Notes under the pieces: model-generated
Databases searched by the model: none
Seen by the model: the letters and a program-made list of their open reading frames with translations, nothing else
Told to the model about the DNA's origin: nothing
Assembly: GCA_964632165.1 (NCBI GenBank)
Contig: CAZWCZ010000021.1
Coordinates: forward strand, 1-33,383
DNA length: 33,383 nucleotides
Direction: 5' to 3'
Source of the DNA: SIG299 sp964632165
GTDB taxonomy: Bacteria > Bacillota > Clostridia > Lachnospirales > Lachnospiraceae
Made by a program: the position numbers and the translations under genes
Shown here: positions 16,426 through 23,392 of the stretch, piece by piece
Layout: the number at the start of each line of letters is the position of its first letter
Position numbering within the stretch: the first letter of the stretch is position 1

Positions 16426-16454
16426 TTCCTTTTTCTATGAAACTGTGCTATACT
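16426..16454 (+). promoter_or_regulatory. Extended -10 promoter for aroE
   Basis: TGCTATACT (16446-16454) is an extended -10 element (TGn plus TATACT, five of six). The -35 position (16426-16431) reads TTCCTT, a weak match at 17-nt spacing. It lies 40 nt upstream of the aroE ATG, in the 159-nt divergent region shared with spoIIIAA. Confidence 0.6.
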
Positions 16455-16494
16455 GTGCGGTAATAAGATTCTGAGTCAGACAAGGAGAATTGTA

Positions 16495-17262
16495 ATGGAA
16501 CGTTACGGATTGATCGGAGAAAAATTGGGGCACAGCTATTCCAGGCAGATACACGAAAAACTGGCGGACTACACCTATGAACTGATTCCCCTGTCACGCG
16601 AAGAATTTCATAATTTCATGGAAAAACGGGATTTTTCTGCCATCAATGTGACCATTCCGTACAAGCAGGCTGTTCTTCCTTATCTGGACAAGTTATCTGA
16701 TTCTGCGAAAAATATCGGTGCTGTCAATGCCATCGTCAACCGTGACGGCAAACTTTATGGATACAATACCGATTATCTTGGTTTTTTATACACACTGCGC
16801 GTCCATCACATCCGGATAACCGGAAAGAAAGTCCTTGTCCTCGGAAATGGTGGTGCCGCAAAAGCAGTAGTTGCAGCACTTTCTTCCCTTTCTCCGGGCG
16901 AACTGATCACTGTAAAATATAAAGAAGAACCGGGAACAGTCACTTATGAACAGGCTGCACGTTTTCATAACGATGCATCAGTCATTGTAAACACCAGCCC
17001 GGTCGGAATGTTTCCAAACGTAAATGATTCCCCTATGGATCTTTCCCCGTATACGGATTTGAAAGCAGTCATTGACATTATTTATAACCCTGCCGTGACC
17101 AGACTGCTTGCTCAGGCACAAACGCGCGGTATCACTGCCGTCAATGGTATGGAAATGCTGGTAGCTCAGGCAAAATATGCCGTTGAGCTTTTTCAAAACA
17201 AAAAAATCCCGGATTCAACCATTCCTGCCGTCCTGCAGGAGTTGTTCCGGGATCCCGTTTGA
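16495..17262 (+). CDS. aroE: Shikimate dehydrogenase
   Basis: AroE reduces 3-dehydroshikimate to shikimate with NADPH in aromatic amino acid synthesis. The 255-aa product has the substrate-binding GHSYSRQIH segment (12-20), the catalytic Lys in NVTIPYKQ (K57), the partner Asp in YNTD (D93), the Rossmann loop GNGGAAKA (117-124) and the NTSPVGMFPN and NGMEMLVAQA blocks near the end. After the second beta strand, the usual NADPH-selecting Arg/Ser pair is replaced by VKYKEE, so cofactor contacts may differ slightly. ATG 16495 has AAGGAG 7 nt upstream. It is the only plus-strand gene in the window, diverging from spoIIIAA and converging with a small membrane peptide gene. Confidence 0.94.
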   Translation: MERYGLIGEKLGHSYSRQIHEKLADYTYELIPLSREEFHNFMEKRDFSAINVTIPYKQAVLPYLDKLSDSAKNIGAVNAIVNRDGKLYGYNTDYLGFLYTLRVHHIRITGKKVLVLGNGGAAKAVVAALSSLSPGELITVKYKEEPGTVTYEQAARFHNDASVIVNTSPVGMFPNVNDSPMDLSPYTDLKAVIDIIYNPAVTRLLAQAQTRGITAVNGMEMLVAQAKYAVELFQNKKIPDSTIPAVLQELFRDPV

Positions 17263-17293
17263 TTCGTTGTTTGTATTGTTTTGTACTGTTTGT

Positions 17294-17410
17294 CTACTTT
17301 TTCTTCCGTTTTGCCAACACAGCCCCCAGGCAGAAACACCCTGCTGCTACACCTATCATAAACACATACTGTATTGAAGAAGAAACCAGTTCTGCAAGAA
17401 ATTCTGCCAT
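17294..17410 (-). CDS. 38-residue single-pass membrane peptide, function unknown
   Basis: This small gene encodes 38 residues: a short amphipathic N-terminus (MAEFLAELVSSS), one hydrophobic segment (about 15-33) containing two cysteines (C25 and C27), and a KRKKK tail that predicts a cytoplasmic C-terminus. Support for it being real is the excellent GGAGGT ribosome binding site 6 nt before ATG 17410 and a promoter with a perfect TATAAT at 17440-17468. The stop is 32 nt from the convergent aroE stop. I do not recognise a characterised family. By size and shape it could be a membrane-complex subunit, a toxin-like peptide or a small regulator; none of these is supported further. Confidence 0.7.
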   Translation of the reverse strand: MAEFLAELVSSSIQYVFMIGVAAGCFCLGAVLAKRKKK

Positions 17411-17439
17411 ATTGCTACCTCCGTTTTCCTGTTTTTTTT

Positions 17440-17468
17440 ATTATACGCCATTATTTTTAAAGGTACAA
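17440..17468 (-). promoter_or_regulatory. Sigma-A-type promoter for the 38-aa peptide gene
   Basis: On the minus strand, TTGTAC (17468-17463), a 17-nt spacer and a perfect TATAAT (17445-17440), 29 nt before the start codon. The -35 is a partial match. It lies just past the recU stop, in an 84-nt gap with no clear terminator. Confidence 0.65.
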
Positions 17469-17494
17469 GCCATTGACTTACGTTTTATAAAAAC

Positions 17495-18031
17495 TTAATC
17501 TTCTCTGCTTTCCAGATCCTTTTGCAGCGGGATCAGATAGGGAATAAACACTCCATGTCCTTTCGGGATTTCATATTCTTCTTCCAGTTCTTCAAAGCGG
17601 AAGCTTTTTCTGCCTCCCTGTTCCATACGATTCCAAAATTCCTTTATTTTCTGAAACCGGAGATAAAAATACCGGTCTTTCTTTGTGTAACAGATCAGAA
17701 GGAATGCCACTCCGCCCTGCTCTTCAAACTCTTCCATAAATGCCACCTGATGCGCATGCAGATTCTGCAGAGCGAAAGTATCCGCCGCACATTCTTTTGC
17801 ATCAAAACAGACCGGAACCCCTTGCACGGCACCAATATAGTCAACCGTACTTTTCTGTTCAAAATATGCCAGTGTGATATGGCGTGTCTGTTGATCCATC
17901 TGTACCGGTGTGATCGGTGTCGGAACTTTTTGTATCAGGGCAAGACGGCTTTCCCTATATTTTTCATTTGTCATATTGATCAGTTCTTCCAGCGCAGAAC
18001 CTCTTAATCCTCTGGAATTCCAGGACGGCAT
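17495..18031 (-). CDS. recU: RecU Holliday junction resolvase
   Basis: RecU resolves Holliday junctions in Firmicutes, working with RuvAB in recombination and chromosome segregation. The 178-aa product matches the family along its length: the RGLRGSALEELINMTNEKYR opening, PTPITPVQ, the active-site segment STVDYIGAVQG (D64), CFDAKEC (D77 and K79, where B. subtilis has Glu-x-Lys) and LQNLHAHQVAFM. The Asp-for-Glu change at the second acidic position is conservative and should still allow metal binding. ATG 18031 has GAGGGGAAGAAA ahead. In Bacillus recU is paired with ponA; here it follows an RluA-type gene by 24 nt. Confidence 0.93.
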   Translation of the reverse strand: MPSWNSRGLRGSALEELINMTNEKYRESRLALIQKVPTPITPVQMDQQTRHITLAYFEQKSTVDYIGAVQGVPVCFDAKECAADTFALQNLHAHQVAFMEEFEEQGGVAFLLICYTKKDRYFYLRFQKIKEFWNRMEQGGRKSFRFEELEEEYEIPKGHGVFIPYLIPLQKDLESRED

Positions 18032-18055
18032 TTTCTTCCCCTCTTTTCCGTTTTG

Positions 18056-19111
18056 CTATAGTTCAGATATCATATGCCACAACTGCTCCGGTGATTTTTC
18101 TGCAAAAAGTTCCTCCATAATGCGTAAAAATTTTGCAGGCGGTTCTACCGTGATGACCTTTTCTGACAAATTCATCAGTGCCCCTTTCGTTTTTGGAAAC
18201 TCCAGTCGATATGCATGAAGAAGCTGACACGTCAGATGAAATCTCCTGCACATACTTTGCATGCTCTCCTGCTGTTTTCCCGTTCCGTATTTTGTATCTC
18301 CGAGTATTGGAAAACCGATACTTGCCAGATGAGCACGGATCTGATGTGTTTTTCCGGTAATCAAACGGATGGCGAGCAAGGAAAATCCGTCTTTTACAAT
18401 AAGAGGACTTATCTGTGTCTCAATCCGGTCAAATCCGCTCCGATCTGATCTTCTTTTTATCATATCCTCTTCAGAATAAACCTGCACCATGTTTGATGTC
18501 TCATCTTTTTTCAGATAACCGTTCAGCCGCTGAGACTTTTTCACTTCACCGACAACAATACACAAATAATACTTATCCAGGGTCCGATGTTTTAAAAGTT
18601 CTGCCATTTCCTGTAATCCTGCAAGCGACTTTCCTGCGATCAGAAGCCCTGTCGTATTCCTGTCCAGGCGGTTGCAAATTCCCGGAGTAAAGTGATCCTC
18701 TCCAATGCCATACCGTTCCCGAAGGTATACAACGATCCTCTCGTTTATGGAAATATCTTCTTTCTTTGCTTTCTGAGACAATTCTCCTGCCGGCTTGTTT
18801 ACAATAATGATATCCTCATCTTCATAAACTATTTCCTGCGGCTTTAATCCCGGGATTGTTTTTTCTACTTTTGTAGATTTCTGTCGTTTTTCCGACTGGA
18901 ACCCTAAAATCGTTTCATCCGACAAGAATAGACGGACTTCGTCTCCCTCTGCGACTTTTTCTGCACCGTCTGCCTTTTTCCCGTTCAGGGTAATGTTCTT
19001 TTTGCGAAGCATTTTATAAAAAAAACTTTTTGGTGCTGTATCCATATATTTGGCAAGCAGTTTGTCCAGCCGCTGTCCCGCCTCATTTTTTGTTACAAGA
19101 AATGCTTTCAT
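18056..19111 (-). CDS. RluA family RNA pseudouridine synthase
   Basis: This enzyme isomerises specific uridines to pseudouridine in large-subunit rRNA or tRNA. The 351-aa product has an N-terminal S4 domain (residues about 12-65), then the catalytic domain with VNKPAGELSQ, the catalytic Asp in CNRLDRNTTGLL (D150, where most RluA proteins have His before RLD), and the RluA signature LITGKTHQIRAHLASIGFPI followed by LGDTKYG. The S4 domain and layout suit the RluC/RluD-like group, but the target uridine cannot be read from the sequence. ATG 19111 has GGGAGAAAAG ahead. It lies 15 nt after an unknown membrane protein gene and 24 nt before recU. Confidence 0.93.
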   Translation of the reverse strand: MKAFLVTKNEAGQRLDKLLAKYMDTAPKSFFYKMLRKKNITLNGKKADGAEKVAEGDEVRLFLSDETILGFQSEKRQKSTKVEKTIPGLKPQEIVYEDEDIIIVNKPAGELSQKAKKEDISINERIVVYLRERYGIGEDHFTPGICNRLDRNTTGLLIAGKSLAGLQEMAELLKHRTLDKYYLCIVVGEVKKSQRLNGYLKKDETSNMVQVYSEEDMIKRRSDRSGFDRIETQISPLIVKDGFSLLAIRLITGKTHQIRAHLASIGFPILGDTKYGTGKQQESMQSMCRRFHLTCQLLHAYRLEFPKTKGALMNLSEKVITVEPPAKFLRIMEELFAEKSPEQLWHMISEL

Positions 19112-19126
19112 TCCGCTCTTTTCTCC

Positions 19127-19705
19127 CTATACAACAAAGACTTTCAGCAGTTTTTCCACTTCTTCCTGCAGGTTTACATCAATATCTTTTTCTTCTCCGC
19201 GCAGCTTCATCCGGTCAGCCAGTTCTTTTTCGGATGACGTAACAAACACTTTATACGACATCTGTCGAATTTCTAATTCCTTTTTGAAATATTCCTCAAT
19301 CTTTGTTAGATCATCCTTTTCCCTTGATGTGTATCCGATGATCTGATGTCCGGTAATATAAATGCAGTCCAAATGCATTACCCGTTCCGAAGAAGTAAAT
19401 ACCACATCGACAAGAACCTTGTCATTTTCCTTTGCATAGGCAAAAAGTTTCTCGCATTCTATTTCTGTAGATTGCTTATACGGAAACAAAACAACGATAT
19501 TTACAAATGCTTTTGCTGCCGGAAGCACAAATAAGAATGCAAATACGGTAAAAATATTGGCCACTTCCATCTTATTCAATAAAAGACCGAGTGCAAAAAT
19601 CCCAAGCCCGACGGCTACCATCAGAAAGGTATGTAAAACCGCTTCTTTCTTCTTTCTTCCTAAATACCCATATTCTCCCTTTTGTGGTTTTTTACTTTCT
19701 GTCAT
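19127..19705 (-). CDS. Two-TM membrane protein of unknown function
   Basis: I do not recognise this 192-aa protein. It has a basic N-terminus (GRKKKE near 16-21), two adjacent hydrophobic segments (about 24-42 and 47-73) joined by a short polar turn, and a C-terminal soluble domain of about 115 residues. That domain looks alpha/beta, with a LVDVVFTSSERVMHLDCIYI strand region, then a charged helix (DDLTKIEEYFKKELEIRQ) and a second strand region. Charge distribution puts the C-terminal domain in the cytoplasm. ATG 19705 follows two AGGAA/AGGAAAGG stretches. It is tightly packed between a HAD phosphatase and an RluA-type gene, so it is a real gene of a housekeeping operon, perhaps lineage-specific. 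Confidence 0.85.
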   Translation of the reverse strand: MTESKKPQKGEYGYLGRKKKEAVLHTFLMVAVGLGIFALGLLLNKMEVANIFTVFAFLFVLPAAKAFVNIVVLFPYKQSTEIECEKLFAYAKENDKVLVDVVFTSSERVMHLDCIYITGHQIIGYTSREKDDLTKIEEYFKKELEIRQMSYKVFVTSSEKELADRMKLRGEEKDIDVNLQEEVEKLLKVFVV

Positions 19706-19734
19706 ACCTTACCTTTCCTTTCTTCCTGCGTAAT

Positions 19735-20382
19735 CTACTTTAAGAGTTCGTAATAATCCGTAATATAATAATCGGCCAGTTCCCGCTTCTCTTTTTCCAT
19801 CTGTTTTGAAAACTCATCTTCTACAGCACAGACTTCCATTCCTGCACGCTTTCCTGCCAGAATGCCTTCTTCAATATCCTCGAATACAAGACATTCCTCC
19901 GGCTCAATCCCTAAACATTTTGCAACATGAAGATAGATATCCGGTGCCGGTTTCCCTTTCGGGACTTCACAGGAAGTATGGATTTCATCAAAGTAAGCAT
20001 CAATCGCAAGGCTCTTTAACACCGCATGAACCAATTCTACCGAATTACTTGTTGCAATCCCTGTTTTAAACCCTTCTTTTTTCAGCTTTTTTAAAAATTC
20101 CAATACTCCCGGTTTTAATGGCACTGTGTGAGTATACTTATACATCGCCATTTCATTCCATGCCGCTTTTATCTCCCCGATGGAATCCGGGATCTGAAAG
20201 GTACTTTTAAAATATTGTGCCGTTTCCGTAAAACTCATGCCTGAAATATCCTTTTGCAGCGTTTCCGGCAAAGGTATCCCGAAACGTCCCAGATATTCAA
20301 TGTCAATATCTTTCCACATTCCCATGGAATCGATCAGTGTTCCGTCCAGATCAAAAATAACCGCTTTTTTCTTTTCCAACAT
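19735..20382 (-). CDS. HAD superfamily phosphatase (beta-phosphoglucomutase-like)
   Basis: This is a 215-aa haloacid dehalogenase-type hydrolase. Motif I FDLDGT gives the nucleophile D11 and acid/base D13; motif II is the IATSNS Ser/Thr; motif III is the Lys in PKGKPAPDIY; motif IV is VFEDIEEG. An alpha-helical C1 cap occupies about residues 18-85, as in beta-phosphoglucomutase and small sugar-phosphate phosphatases. The substrate cannot be assigned from sequence, and neighbours (RNA modification genes) give no clear hint. It lies 8 nt after the RsuA-type gene. The ribosome binding site before ATG 20382 is weak (GAAGAGATT). Confidence 0.92.
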   Translation of the reverse strand: MLEKKKAVIFDLDGTLIDSMGMWKDIDIEYLGRFGIPLPETLQKDISGMSFTETAQYFKSTFQIPDSIGEIKAAWNEMAMYKYTHTVPLKPGVLEFLKKLKKEGFKTGIATSNSVELVHAVLKSLAIDAYFDEIHTSCEVPKGKPAPDIYLHVAKCLGIEPEECLVFEDIEEGILAGKRAGMEVCAVEDEFSKQMEKEKRELADYYITDYYELLK

Positions 20383-20390
20383 AATCTCTT

Positions 20391-21161
20391 CTATCGACCG
20401 CCCTGGTCAATCTCCCCCTGATTTTCTGTCATTCCTGCAGCTTTGTAAAACATGCTTACTTCCTGCTCGGTAAGTTTTCGATACATTCCGGGAAGAAGTT
20501 TTTCATCCAATGTTATCCCGGCCATCGATATTCTTTTTAAATAAGTGACTTCACATCCGATTTCGTGACACATCCGTTTTACCTGATGGAATTTTCCTTC
20601 CTGCAGCGTGACCTCTATTTCAGAACACTGCTCCTGTTCAGAACGTCCCAACACTTTTAATCCGGCAGGCAGGGCTTTGTATTCTTTTCCTACCATAATT
20701 CCCTCTTCAAACCGCTGTACAGCATCTTCCGGAACAATTCCAGCTACCTTTGCATAATAAACTTTGTCCACATGGCGTTTGGGCGACAGTAGTCTGTGAG
20801 CGAGTTCTCCATTGTCCGTAAGCAGCAGAAAACCCTCTGTATCTTTATCCAGTCGTCCTACCGGAAACAGATTTCGATTGCAGTCCACCAGTTCAAGCAC
20901 TGTCTTCTCTCTGGAATCTTCCGTCGCAGAAATCACTCCTGCAGGTTTGTTCATCATCAGATACAGGAATTTTTCTGCTTTCTGCAGCCTTACTCCGTCC
21001 AGGCAGATCCTGTTTTCTTCGGAGACTTTTTTTTCTCCTTCTTTACACACCTTACCGTCTACGGTTACCCTGCCTTTATTCAATGCATTTTTTGATTCTT
21101 TTCTGGTCAGTTCTGCCGTTTCTGCGATCCATTTATCCAACCGAACCTGTTTTTCTGCCAC
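20391..21161 (-). CDS. RsuA family rRNA pseudouridine synthase
   Basis: RsuA-type enzymes make pseudouridine in small-subunit (U516 in E. coli) or large-subunit rRNA (RluB/E/F branch). The 256-aa product has an N-terminal S4 domain (residues about 6-60), MMNKPAGVISAT, the catalytic GRLDKDTEGFLLLTDNG (D105), KVYYAKV and the C-terminal EGKFHQVKRMCHEIGCEVTYLKR region. The short form with this last block favours RsuA itself. The frame is open 10 codons further upstream into rsmF; GTG 21161 is preferred because AAAGGAG lies 8 nt ahead and the gene then starts 15 nt past the rsmF stop. It is part of a local group of RNA modification genes. Confidence 0.93.
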   Translation of the reverse strand: MAEKQVRLDKWIAETAELTRKESKNALNKGRVTVDGKVCKEGEKKVSEENRICLDGVRLQKAEKFLYLMMNKPAGVISATEDSREKTVLELVDCNRNLFPVGRLDKDTEGFLLLTDNGELAHRLLSPKRHVDKVYYAKVAGIVPEDAVQRFEEGIMVGKEYKALPAGLKVLGRSEQEQCSEIEVTLQEGKFHQVKRMCHEIGCEVTYLKRISMAGITLDEKLLPGMYRKLTEQEVSMFYKAAGMTENQGEIDQGGR

Positions 21162-21175
21162 TGTTCCTGCTCCTT

Positions 21176-22546
21176 TTACATCATTCTCCATCCCGGAAGG
21201 TACTTATTCTTTAACGTTCCGTTCTGTGCTTTTGCCCATCCCAGCGGATACCCTTCCACACAAACAAGGACAAATCCGTCCGGCACATCCGTTTTTGCCG
21301 TGATCGTCTCACACTTCAAATATCGGATGACATCTTCCGCTGATGCCTCCATATTATATACGGCATCATATTCTTCCATTTTAAGTGCGCAGGCAAGTGC
21401 CTGACTTGGTTCAAATCTGTTCTTCTTCAATTCTCCAAGCAAAAGTCCGGACCGCATTACCCGAAGCCCTTTAGTATCCGGGATCACTTCCGGAAGCAGA
21501 TACAGTCTTTCCTCGCGGATTTCAAGACGTTCTCTTGGAATCTCAAAGCCGATCCTCCCAAGAAAATTTTCTGCCTCTATAGGCAAAGATACCCTAGTCT
21601 TTGTCACGGGATAATATACTTCTTCTGCATCCGCGTCTTTTTGCAGTAATGCCACAAAATGCCCTTCTCCGTCCATCTTATGAGGCCAGATACGGACGGC
21701 ATGGCTTAGTTCTTCTTTTCCGTTTTCTATCCATTCCGGATGACCATAGGAAAATCCCCGGTATTGCAGTTTCGGAGAAACAACATGCATTTCCGGATAC
21801 CGTTCCAAAATGTACTGAAGACTTCCTTCATCTTCTTCCGGAGAAAACGTGCAGGTGGAATATACCATCTGTCCGCCCGGCGCCAGCATAGGAATTACCG
21901 CATCCAGGATTTCCAGTTGAAGTTTATGATAATATTCTACCCCATACTGTTCCCAGTTCTTCATGATCGCCGGACTTTTACGGAACATTCCTTCGCCGGA
22001 ACAAGGTGCATCCACCAGAATTTTATCAAAAAATCCACGAAATCTGTCTGTCAGTTTTCCCGGAGCTTCGCTCAGGATCAAAGAGTTTCTTGAGCCAAAC
22101 AGTTCCAGATTTTTAAGCAGTGCTTTTGCCCTGGAATTGCTGATATCATTCGATACAAGAACGCCTTTCCCCTGCAGCTTTGCTGCCAGTTCCGTGCTTT
22201 TTCCTCCCGGTGCTGCACAAATATCCAATACTCTGTCTCCCGGTTCCACCGGAAGAATGCATGCCGGAGTCATGGCACTCGGCTCCTGGATATAATACAA
22301 TCCGGCAAAATAGAACGGATGCTTTGCCGGCTGATCGCTCAGATTGTAATAATAGCCGTTTTCGATCCAAGGCACCTGCGATATTGCAAAAGGTGCCATC
22401 TTCTCCCATTCTTTCTTTTCAATTTTAAGAGAATTAAAACGTACTCCGCCATAACGCTCTTCTTCAAATCCTTTTAAAAATTCAGGGAACTCTTCTTTTA
22501 AGAGCTCCCTCATTCTCTGTTCAAATTTCTGCGGTAAATTTATCAC
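21176..22546 (-). CDS. RsmF-like rRNA cytosine-C5 methyltransferase (NOL1/NOP2/Sun family)
   Basis: This SAM-dependent enzyme makes 5-methylcytosine in rRNA. The 456-aa product has an N-terminal domain, the SAM motif LDICAAPGGKST (108-118), the first cysteine in DAPCSGEGMFRK (C182) and the catalytic TCT motif in VYSTCTFSPEEDEG (C232), followed by C-terminal RsmF-type domains with a PUA-like end (VDGFVLVC-like strand and PLGWAKAQNG turn). The C-terminal part supports RsmF rather than RsmB. GTG 22546 has AGGAGG 5 nt ahead, in the 9-nt gap after relQ, and the two are surely cotranscribed. The target base cannot be fixed from the sequence. Confidence 0.93.
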   Translation of the reverse strand: MINLPQKFEQRMRELLKEEFPEFLKGFEEERYGGVRFNSLKIEKKEWEKMAPFAISQVPWIENGYYYNLSDQPAKHPFYFAGLYYIQEPSAMTPACILPVEPGDRVLDICAAPGGKSTELAAKLQGKGVLVSNDISNSRAKALLKNLELFGSRNSLILSEAPGKLTDRFRGFFDKILVDAPCSGEGMFRKSPAIMKNWEQYGVEYYHKLQLEILDAVIPMLAPGGQMVYSTCTFSPEEDEGSLQYILERYPEMHVVSPKLQYRGFSYGHPEWIENGKEELSHAVRIWPHKMDGEGHFVALLQKDADAEEVYYPVTKTRVSLPIEAENFLGRIGFEIPRERLEIREERLYLLPEVIPDTKGLRVMRSGLLLGELKKNRFEPSQALACALKMEEYDAVYNMEASAEDVIRYLKCETITAKTDVPDGFVLVCVEGYPLGWAKAQNGTLKNKYLPGWRMM

Positions 22547-22555
22547 TGTTTCCTC

Positions 22556-23359
22556 CTAATGAAGGCTTTGTGCACGGTAGCCTTCCGCGATCACATCCAG
22601 TTCCTTATTGAACCTTTCCAGCTCATTTAAATCGCCTTCACTGTAGATCTTAAAAAATTCTTCCTGGATTTTAATTACTTCTCTCTTATTTGCTACTTTA
22701 TACAGATTTTGAATTGCCGTGAGGATTTCTGATACCGTATTTGCCTTAGTACTGTAAAAATATTGTGCGTCCATGATCTCACCACGCACAGAGGCCATCT
22801 GTTCATCCAGTATCTTAATGGCTTCTGCTGCCGTCTGCAAACGTTCACGCAAAATCTGCGGCATGTTTTCTTTATACTTATACTGCAGCGAATGTTCGAT
22901 CACGGCCCAAAAATTCATGGCAAGGGTACGTATCTGAATTTCTACCTGAATCTCCTTAGGTCCTTTTAAGGATTCTACCGTATACAGCACATTCATATGA
23001 TAACTGCGGTATCCGCTTTCTTTTATATTGCTGATATAATCCTTTTCTCCGCAGACCTTCATATCTGTCCGCTGACGGATCAGTTCCACCACTTTATGAA
23101 TGTCTTCTACAAACTGACAAATGATCCGGATTCCGGCAATATCATCCACTTCTTCTTCAAAGTTTTCAAAATCAATCCCTTTTTTCTGACACTTTTCCAA
23201 AATACTGGAAATCGATTTTACTCTTCCGTTTACCTGTTCAATCGGAGAGTACACTCCTGCCTTACGGCTGGCAAGGATCAGATGATCAAACTTTACCACC
23301 AGTTCATCCACTGCCAGCTCATATGGTTCCAAAAGTTCTCTCCAAAGCTGTATGTCCAT
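22556..23359 (-). CDS. relQ: RelQ-type small alarmone synthetase
   Basis: Small alarmone synthetases transfer pyrophosphate from ATP to GTP/GDP to make (p)ppGpp without a hydrolase domain. The 267-aa product closely follows the B. subtilis YjbM/SAS1 pattern: NGRVKSISSILEKCQKKG, VDDIAGIRIICQFVEDI, ESGYRSYHMNVLY and EIQIRTLAMNFWAVIEHSL, then a C-terminal helical region for tetramer formation. No HD hydrolase domain is present. The C-terminus is longer than in YjbM (about 211 aa), adding roughly 50 charged residues. ATG 23359 has GGAGG ahead. It lies 33 nt after the LCP gene and 9 nt before rsmF. Confidence 0.93.
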   Translation of the reverse strand: MDIQLWRELLEPYELAVDELVVKFDHLILASRKAGVYSPIEQVNGRVKSISSILEKCQKKGIDFENFEEEVDDIAGIRIICQFVEDIHKVVELIRQRTDMKVCGEKDYISNIKESGYRSYHMNVLYTVESLKGPKEIQVEIQIRTLAMNFWAVIEHSLQYKYKENMPQILRERLQTAAEAIKILDEQMASVRGEIMDAQYFYSTKANTVSEILTAIQNLYKVANKREVIKIQEEFFKIYSEGDLNELERFNKELDVIAEGYRAQSLH

Positions 23360-23392
23360 GAAGCAAAACCTCCAAAAAATTCAAGCTCCCCT

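Noticed and set aside
17263..17293. Terminator between the convergent aroE and 38-aa peptide genes
   Set aside because: The TTGT/ACTGTTTG stretch gives no stable stem with a T-tract on either strand; the palindrome at the aroE end has too small a loop.
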